Of a DNA stretch of 64,000 nucleotides, positions 59,110 to 64,000 are shown piece by piece. This DNA is from Dyadobacter sp. MSC1_007 (GTDB lineage Bacteria > Bacteroidota > Bacteroidia > Cytophagales > Spirosomataceae), in contig NZ_JAMOZL010000018.1 in NCBI RefSeq assembly GCF_023667495.1, forward strand, positions 1 through 64,000, given 5' to 3'. The notes under the pieces were generated by a model, which worked only from the letters and a program-made list of their open reading frames with translations, made no database searches and was not told where the DNA came from. Position 1 is the stretch's first letter. Each line of letters begins with the position of its first letter. Both the position numbers and the translations under genes were made by a program.

Positions 59110-60438
59110 ATGGCGATTGATTTTATAGAGGAATTACGCTGGCGGGGCATGCTGCACGACATGATGCCTGGCACCCATGAGCAACTTCAAAAGGAAATGA
59201 CATGCGGTTATATCGGTTTTGACCCCACAGCTCCTTCATTACACATTGGTAACCTGGCCACGATCATGCTGCTGGTGCATTTCCAGCGGGCGGGCCACAA
59301 GCCCATTGCATTGGTGGGCGGCGCAACGGGTATGATCGGTGATCCTTCGTTTAAGGCTTCTGAAAGGTCTTTTTTGGACGAAGAAACGCTACGTATCAAT
59401 CAGGAAGGCATCCGCAGGCAGCTCGAACAGTTCCTGGATTTCGATAGCGGGGATAATTCGGCAGAAATGGTTAACAATTACGACTGGTTTAAAGACATTG
59501 GTTTTCTGCAGTTTTTGCGTGATGCTGGTAAGTTTTTGAGTGTCAATTATATGATGTCTAAAGATTCGGTTAAAAAACGGCTTGAAACCGGGATTTCCTT
59601 TACCGAATTTTCCTACCAGCTTTTGCAGGGGTACGACTTTTATCATTTATATAAAAACAAAAATGTACGGTTGCAAATGGGCGGTTCCGATCAATGGGGC
59701 AACATTACAACTGGTACAGAGATCATACGGAGGAAAGAAGGAGACGAAGAAGGATATTTCAAAGCTTATGCATTGACGACGCCGCTGGTCACCAAATCCG
59801 ACGGTTCGAAGTTCGGTAAAAGCGAAGGCGGGAACATTTGGCTGGATCCTGAAAAAACATCTCCTTACCAGTTTTACCAGTTCTGGCTGAACCAGAGCGA
59901 CGATGATATGCCGCGTTACCTGCGTGTGTTTTCATTGAAAGGTAGAGCGGAAATCGAAGCGCTTGAAACGAGTCATGCCGCTGAGCCGCATTTGCGCATT
60001 ATGCAAAAGGCGCTGGCATCCGAGCTTACGACCCGGATACATTCTGAAAAGGCCTATAATCTGGTATTGAAAGCTTCTGAGGTGTTATTTGGAAAGGCAA
60101 CGCTGGAAACGCTGCAAAGCATTGCGGAAGATGAATTCGACACGATTTTTGAAGGAGTGCCGCAAACAGAAATAACGCGCGCTGAGTGGGATGGCTGCAC
60201 CAATATTACCGATCTGCTGTCGACTGTTACGCGTTCAGAAGTGTATCCTTCCAAAGGTGAAGCCCGCCGGGCGATCCAGCAGAATGCAGTGAGTGTGAAC
60301 AAAGTAAAAGTGACCTCGGCAGAGCAGGCATTGAGTGATTTTTCATTGTTGCAAAACCGGTTTTTGCTGATATCGAAAGGGAAGAAGAATCATTTGATTA
60401 AAGTTGGAGAGCCGGTTCAAGCGAATTATGAAGTATAG
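59110..60438 (+). CDS. tyrS: Tyrosyl-tRNA synthetase
   Basis: The 442-residue class I synthetase shows the HIGH-type PSLHIGNLATIM near residue 38-48, CGYIGFDPTAPS, the tyrosine pocket YQLLQGYDFYHLY and MGGSDQWGNITTG, KMSKS-type KFGKSEGG near residue 236, and a C-terminal S4 domain (PSKGEARRAIQQNAVSVN). It charges tRNA-Tyr. It is monocistronic with its own promoter. Confidence 0.97.
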   Translation: MAIDFIEELRWRGMLHDMMPGTHEQLQKEMTCGYIGFDPTAPSLHIGNLATIMLLVHFQRAGHKPIALVGGATGMIGDPSFKASERSFLDEETLRINQEGIRRQLEQFLDFDSGDNSAEMVNNYDWFKDIGFLQFLRDAGKFLSVNYMMSKDSVKKRLETGISFTEFSYQLLQGYDFYHLYKNKNVRLQMGGSDQWGNITTGTEIIRRKEGDEEGYFKAYALTTPLVTKSDGSKFGKSEGGNIWLDPEKTSPYQFYQFWLNQSDDDMPRYLRVFSLKGRAEIEALETSHAAEPHLRIMQKALASELTTRIHSEKAYNLVLKASEVLFGKATLETLQSIAEDEFDTIFEGVPQTEITRAEWDGCTNITDLLSTVTRSEVYPSKGEARRAIQQNAVSVNKVKVTSAEQALSDFSLLQNRFLLISKGKKNHLIKVGEPVQANYEV

Positions 60439-60518
60439 TTTACTTAACCGCTATACCCAGCTTTTCAAATTAATTTTGACACTTAGGACAGACCGATGTT
60501 TAAGTTTATATTTAACCT

Positions 60519-60728
60519 ATGATTCGGAAATCGACGATATTTGGAGAAAACCAGGTTTATGAAAAGGCCTATTGGCGTTCAAAAACGCCTGAGGAGCGTT
60601 TGGATGCGGCCTTGCGACTGATCTTGCGCGCTAAAGCGATCTATAATTCGAACCCAAATAACCCGCCGTTGGATCATGGAGCAAGAATACTTAAATCTGA
60701 TTCACCTATTGAACGAAGAAAACGTTGA
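60519..60728 (+). CDS. Small protein paired with a nucleotidyltransferase (69 residues)
   Basis: The peptide contains YEKAYWRSKTPEERLDAALRLILRAKAIYNSNP, a motif also seen, from memory, in small proteins encoded just before MNT-type nucleotidyltransferases in Bacteroidota. It overlaps the nucleotidyltransferase gene by 53 bases in another frame. It could be an antitoxin or a substrate for nucleotidylation; no domain is recognised. Confidence 0.6.
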   Translation: MIRKSTIFGENQVYEKAYWRSKTPEERLDAALRLILRAKAIYNSNPNNPPLDHGARILKSDSPIERRKR

Positions 60729-61113
60729 GTACGTGGTGTTGGGTGGCCATGCAGTGATAGCTTATGGCCACCTTCGGACTACCGGCGATGTAGATATATT
60801 TGTAAATCCTACCGAGGAAAATGCGGAGAGACTACTCAAAGTGATGTTTCGATATGGCTATCAAAATGACGAATTCACTAAGGAAGACTTCACTACAGTA
60901 CCAAGTTACCTCTCCTTTGCTCGGCATGATGGTTGGATAGACATCATGACCTTCACATTAGGTGTAACGTTTAAGGAGTGCTTTGACAATCGACTTATTC
61001 TAAACGTTCAAGGAGTGCCGGTCAGCTTTATCGGCCTACGAGAGTTGATTGAGAATAAAAAAGCAACGGGCCGCCCGCAAGACTTGCGCGACCTGGACAA
61101 TCTTCTAGACTAA
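60676..61113 (+). CDS. Minimal nucleotidyltransferase (MNT-like)
   Basis: The 145-residue protein has the pol-beta fold core: YVVLGGHAVIAYGHLRTTGDVDIFVNPTEEN with the G-G-H and DVDIF metal ligands, a following helix, and ARHDGWIDIMTF carrying a third acidic residue, ending with GLRELIENKKATGRPQDLRDLDNLL. MNT-like enzymes act in toxin-antitoxin or abortive infection pairs by adding NMP to a partner or RNA. The partner here would be the overlapping small protein rather than a HEPN domain. Confidence 0.75.
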   Translation: MEQEYLNLIHLLNEENVEYVVLGGHAVIAYGHLRTTGDVDIFVNPTEENAERLLKVMFRYGYQNDEFTKEDFTTVPSYLSFARHDGWIDIMTFTLGVTFKECFDNRLILNVQGVPVSFIGLRELIENKKATGRPQDLRDLDNLLD

Positions 61114-61121
61114 CCTACAAA

Positions 61122-61937
61122 TCAACTTTTACCCGAAAACGTATTCAAAACAGGCGCGGCTGTGGGATTGTACTGGTAGGATTGCCAGGTATGGTCTTCG
61201 TAGATCTCGACGATCCGGTAACCTTTGTAGGCCGTTCCCCAGTTTCCACCAAAGTGCCCGTCGAAGAAATAGGGCTTCTTTCCATACATTTTGGTGCTGT
61301 CCTGGTCATGGTCGTGACCGTTGAATATGGCTTTCACATTCGGCGTATTTTCAAACAATTCGGTCACTTCTTTGCATTCAATGCCATTCACTGTCCATTT
61401 GGACGGTGTAATGTGCAAAAAGACGAAAATGCCTTTTTTGTCCTTGTACTTCGCGAGCTCGTTGCGCAGCCACGTAGCGTCCGGACATACATATTCGCCT
61501 TTTTCATTGGAAGTATCGCCGATCACGAACGCATATTCACCTTTTGCGAAGCTGTGGTTCGTGGGATATCCCCAGGTACTTTGCCACACATCCAGCCCGA
61601 CTCTATCGTGATTGCCGCGGCTCACATAATAGGGGACGCTCAGATTTGATATGGTATTTTTGAAATCATATAGCAATGTCGGATCGTCGTGGATGAGGTC
61701 CCCATTGAAAAACAGGAAGTCTACGCCCTTTTGTAATTTCTCCCGGTTTACCCAGCTGACAAGGTCGGCATGAAAAGTCTTGAACTCTGTATTAGGTTGC
61801 CCGTAGTGCCCATCGGAAGCAACTATAAACCGTAGGGAAATATTAGCAGCCGGTTGTGCTTTGGCTGATGCCGATAGGTAAGTAATACCGGATAATGCGG
61901 GTAAGAGTTTAAGGAAAGACCGTCTTTGAAAAGTCAT
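61122..61937 (-). CDS. Tat-exported calcineurin-like metallophosphoesterase
   Basis: The 271-residue protein begins with a twin-arginine signal (TFQRRSFLKLLPALSG) and then shows the calcineurin-like motifs FIVASDGHYGQ, FFNGDLIHDD, YVSRGNHDRVG, FLHITPSK and IFNGHDHDQD. Tat export suggests metal loading before translocation. It likely acts on phosphoesters in the periplasm; no specific substrate is apparent. It is convergent with the nucleotidyltransferase gene, 8 bases apart. Confidence 0.87.
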   Translation of the reverse strand: MTFQRRSFLKLLPALSGITYLSASAKAQPAANISLRFIVASDGHYGQPNTEFKTFHADLVSWVNREKLQKGVDFLFFNGDLIHDDPTLLYDFKNTISNLSVPYYVSRGNHDRVGLDVWQSTWGYPTNHSFAKGEYAFVIGDTSNEKGEYVCPDATWLRNELAKYKDKKGIFVFLHITPSKWTVNGIECKEVTELFENTPNVKAIFNGHDHDQDSTKMYGKKPYFFDGHFGGNWGTAYKGYRIVEIYEDHTWQSYQYNPTAAPVLNTFSGKS

Positions 61938-62057
61938 GGGTATAGGATTTCGATGAACAGAAATAGGGGTTTTGATAATTTCAAAATTAGTTATTCGTCC
62001 GTGATATTTTCTTTAATCTTGCACGTTGTTAAGAATATTTAATATAAAACCGAATAC

Positions 62058-62516
62058 ATGGACCGGCTCATTCTGCAAAAAGCGGCTTCGTACTGTGCTT
62101 ACCAGGAAAGGACTCAGGATGAAGTGAGACAGCGGCTCAAAAAATGGAATGTGTGGGGCGATGAAGCCGATGAGTTGATTGCCGAGCTGATTTCAATGAA
62201 TTATCTGAGCGAGGAGCGTTTTGCGAAAACGTATGCAGGAGGGAAGTTCAGGGTCAAGAATTGGGGTAGGATGAAAATCAGGCAAGAGCTCAACCGTCGC
62301 GGGTTGAGTGCTTACAGCATTGAAAAAGGAATGGGTGAAATCAGGGATGAAGATTACGTCGCCGGATTGCGCGAGCTTCTAACCAAAAAGAAAAACCTGC
62401 TTTCTAAAACTGAAACAGACCCATTCAAACTGAAACAAAAACTCGCCCGTTTCGCAATGGGAAAGGGATACGAAGGCGAGTTGATCTGGCGGGAGCTGGA
62501 AGGATTGTCAGACTGA
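62058..62516 (+). CDS. recX: Regulatory protein RecX
   Basis: The 152-residue protein consists of three RecX three-helix repeats: ASYCAYQERTQDEVRQRLKKWNV, ELISMNYLSEERFAKTYAGGKFRVKNWGRMKIRQELNRRGLS, and LKQKLARFAMGKGYEGELIWREL condensed. RecX inhibits RecA filament growth and ATPase. No recA is adjacent. It ends just before a cluster of REP-like repeats. Confidence 0.9.
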   Translation: MDRLILQKAASYCAYQERTQDEVRQRLKKWNVWGDEADELIAELISMNYLSEERFAKTYAGGKFRVKNWGRMKIRQELNRRGLSAYSIEKGMGEIRDEDYVAGLRELLTKKKNLLSKTETDPFKLKQKLARFAMGKGYEGELIWRELEGLSD

Positions 62517-62524
62517 GCGTGCGC

Positions 62525-62644
62525 TGTCATCCTGAACGCAGCCCGTTATTGTCATCCTGAGCGCAGCCGAAGGATGGTGGGCGTTATCGCCGCACTTCGA
62601 CTGCGCTCCTGTGTGACAATAGGGACTGCGCTCAGTGTGACATT
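62525..62644. repeat. REP-like cluster of TGTCATCCTGAGCGCAG units
   Basis: Two direct copies start at 62525 (TGTCATCCTGAACGCAGCC) and 62550 (TGTCATCCTGAGCGCAGCCG), and two inverted copies end near 62620 and 62644 (CTGCGCTC...GTGTGACA). The set can fold into one large hairpin. Units with this core are widespread in Bacteroidota intergenic regions. It lies between the convergent recX and nrdB genes and may end both transcripts. Confidence 0.85.
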
Positions 62645-62649
62645 ACAGC

Positions 62650-63645
62650 TTAAAAATCCGAATCGAACGAAATTCTGTGCGCAGACTCCTTGTCTTTTAC
62701 GCCGCTCATGACGCCGGCTTTTTGATATTCTCCCACACGTTTTTCGAAGAAATTGGTTTTGCCCGGAAGGGAAATTAATTCCATGAAATCGAATGGATTG
62801 GCAGAACCGAATTGTTTCGGGCAGCCTAATCTTTCCAGCCAGAAATCCGCGATGTATTCGATGTATTGTTTCATCAGTTCGGCATTCATGCCAATAAGCG
62901 ACACGGGTAATGCTTCACTGACAAATTCCTTTTCGATTGTCACCGCGTCCATCATAATCTCAATTACTCTTTCCTGAGGTAACTGGTTCACAATGTGCTT
63001 GGTATAAAGCAAACATGCAAATTCGCAATGCAGGCCTTCGTCACGCGAGATCAGCTCGTTGGAGAACGAAAGCCCTGGCATTAACCCACGTTTTTTCAAC
63101 CAGAAAATGGAGCAGAAAGAACCGGAGAAAAATATACCCTCCACGGCTGCAAATGCAATGATACGCTCGGCGAAAATAGGGCTATTGATCCATTTCAGAG
63201 CCCAATCAGCCTTTTTCTGTACACAAGGGATCGTTTCGATGGCTCTTAGCAGCCTGTCTTTTTCAACATTATCCTTGATGTACGTATCGATCAGCAATGA
63301 ATAGGTCTCCGAGTGGATGTTTTCCATCGCGATCTGAAAGCCGTAGAAGCACTTCGCTTCCGCATATTGTACTTCGCTCAGGAAATTCACAGCCAGGTTT
63401 TCGTTGACGATACCGTCAGAAGCGGCAAAGAATGCAAGCACGTGTGAGATGAAATGCCTTTCCCCGTCAGAAAGATTTTCCCAGTCTTTCATATCCTGCG
63501 ACAGGTCGATCTCCTCAGCGGTCCAGAAAGAAGCTTCATGGCGTTTGTACATCTCCCAAATATCGGAATGCTTGATTGGAAACAGTACGAACCGCAAAGG
63601 GTCTTCGATCAACAGAGGCTCTGGCCTGGTAAGTTCTTGTGACAT
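62650..63645 (-). CDS. nrdB: Ribonucleoside-diphosphate reductase small subunit, class Ia
   Basis: From ATG 63645 (MSQELTRPEP) the 331-residue protein has the ferritin-like fold with ligands in IVNENLAV, FQIAMENIHSETYSLL (Glu, His and the radical Tyr position), AAVEGIFFSG and SRDEGLHCEFA, and a C-terminal tail ending ISFDSDF that docks to NrdA. It generates the tyrosyl radical for dNTP synthesis. NrdA is not in the window. The longer in-frame start would include a non-family 28-residue extension and is rejected. Confidence 0.95.
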   Translation of the reverse strand: MSQELTRPEPLLIEDPLRFVLFPIKHSDIWEMYKRHEASFWTAEEIDLSQDMKDWENLSDGERHFISHVLAFFAASDGIVNENLAVNFLSEVQYAEAKCFYGFQIAMENIHSETYSLLIDTYIKDNVEKDRLLRAIETIPCVQKKADWALKWINSPIFAERIIAFAAVEGIFFSGSFCSIFWLKKRGLMPGLSFSNELISRDEGLHCEFACLLYTKHIVNQLPQERVIEIMMDAVTIEKEFVSEALPVSLIGMNAELMKQYIEYIADFWLERLGCPKQFGSANPFDFMELISLPGKTNFFEKRVGEYQKAGVMSGVKDKESAHRISFDSDF

Positions 63646-63971
63646 AGTTAAATGAATAATTACGGGGATCAGATTAATGTAATGTTTGACATGGTCGTCG
63701 GCCCCGAAGGGCAGACCGGAAGAGAACAAATCTACATGCTTTGAGGCTAAAACTCAAGTGGAGCCAAGGATATGGATGGCATTGGGCTGTGATTAACCTC
63801 CGGGCACAAAATAAATGAAAACTGTCGCTGGAAAACCGGCGCGGGTATAATTCCTGCTACAGGGCGTTTATGTCTCTGACCCCGATTAAAAAAATAACAT
63901 CATGCATCTTAAACATTTCAATTATGCCCACTGTCGGTCTAAAAAGGTATCTCAATTTGTTCAGGAATACC
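63646..63971. other. Upstream region of nrdB, no gene recognised
   Basis: About 320 bases between the nrdB start and the window's last short open frame. No NrdR-box pair or riboswitch was recognised. CTGGAAAACCGGC (63825-63840) and similar short palindromes occur, none convincing as a terminator. Confidence 0.4.
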
Positions 63972-64000
63972 ATGAATCCTTTCGAATACCTGATCGACAA
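63972..64000 (+). CDS. Possible partial CDS cut by the window end
   Basis: ATG at 63972 opens MNPFEYLID and remains open to the last base; the frame is also open from an ATG at 63870. Too little is present to identify the product or to decide between the starts. It may be a chance open frame. Confidence 0.25.

Noticed and set aside
63646..63870. NrdR boxes or a riboswitch upstream of nrdB
   Set aside because: No paired ACACnATATnnnGTGT-like sites or conserved riboswitch core were found by eye.

Overview
The window looks like chromosomal DNA of a member of the Bacteroidota, most likely order Cytophagales near Dyadobacter (family Spirosomaceae). The evidence is type IX secretion (T9SS) C-terminal sorting domains, a SusC/SusD pair, recurrent Bacteroidota -7 promoter boxes (TAnnTTTG), weak Shine-Dalgarno sites, and families typical of the phylum (DUF5618, DUF3500, the ligase-associated repair set, class Ia NrdB). 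The genus is an inference from gene content. No rRNA, tRNA or CRISPR array is visible.

Layout. 1-3.8 kb: a probable IS21-type element end, two paralogous T9SS cargo proteins, strong hairpins and a decayed coiled-coil gene tail. 3.8-8.2 kb: nitrilase-family amidohydrolase, GNAT, SnoaL-like protein, a small membrane protein and a GT39-like membrane glycosyltransferase. 8.2-11.5 kb: a FecBCD/BtuFCD-type importer with 4-bp overlaps. 12.1-19.2 kb: the ligase-associated DNA repair cassette (MBL exonuclease, ATP-dependent ligase, Lhr-type helicase, PdeM phosphoesterase), interrupted by an AAA/DUF4143 gene whose ATG directly follows a 37-nt palindrome. 19.2-19.5 kb: a nested inverted-repeat element. 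20.1-25.1 kb: a signalling operon (FIST sensor, PAS histidine kinase, single-domain receiver, hybrid kinase). 25.2-33.2 kb: dGTPase, DUF3500 protein, a 58-bp tandem repeat, DUF559 nuclease-like protein, pseudouridine synthase, YccF, quinone oxidoreductase, alpha/beta hydrolase and a BtuB-like TonB receptor. 33.3-42.8 kb: MocR regulator, FAD oxidase, TetR-like plus AarF kinase, AI-2E family permease, a HigA N-domain-like peptide, GNAT, exported class II cyclic-nucleotide phosphodiesterase, DUF72 and a cupin.

42.9-52.3 kb is a glycan utilisation locus: SusD, SusC, a GH130 4-O-beta-mannosylglucose phosphorylase, a sodium:sugar symporter and a divergent AraC regulator. It fits uptake and phosphorolysis of mannosyl-glucose from beta-mannan, although no endo-mannanase or 2-epimerase is in the window.

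52.4-64 kb: branched-chain aminotransferase, cobalamin adenosyltransferase, a BrnT-like toxin overlapping a 52-residue putative antitoxin, a membrane protein, QueA, Uma2-family nuclease, exported GH43, TyrS, a small-protein/nucleotidyltransferase pair, Tat-type phosphoesterase, RecX, a REP-like repeat cluster, and NrdB.

The most notable items are the AAA/DUF4143 gene with its palindrome inside a repair operon, the nested-palindrome element that supplies a neighbour's stop codon, the unusual BrnT partner with an adjacent inverted repeat, and the FIST-headed operon. None of them is clearly a wholly new system on sequence alone.
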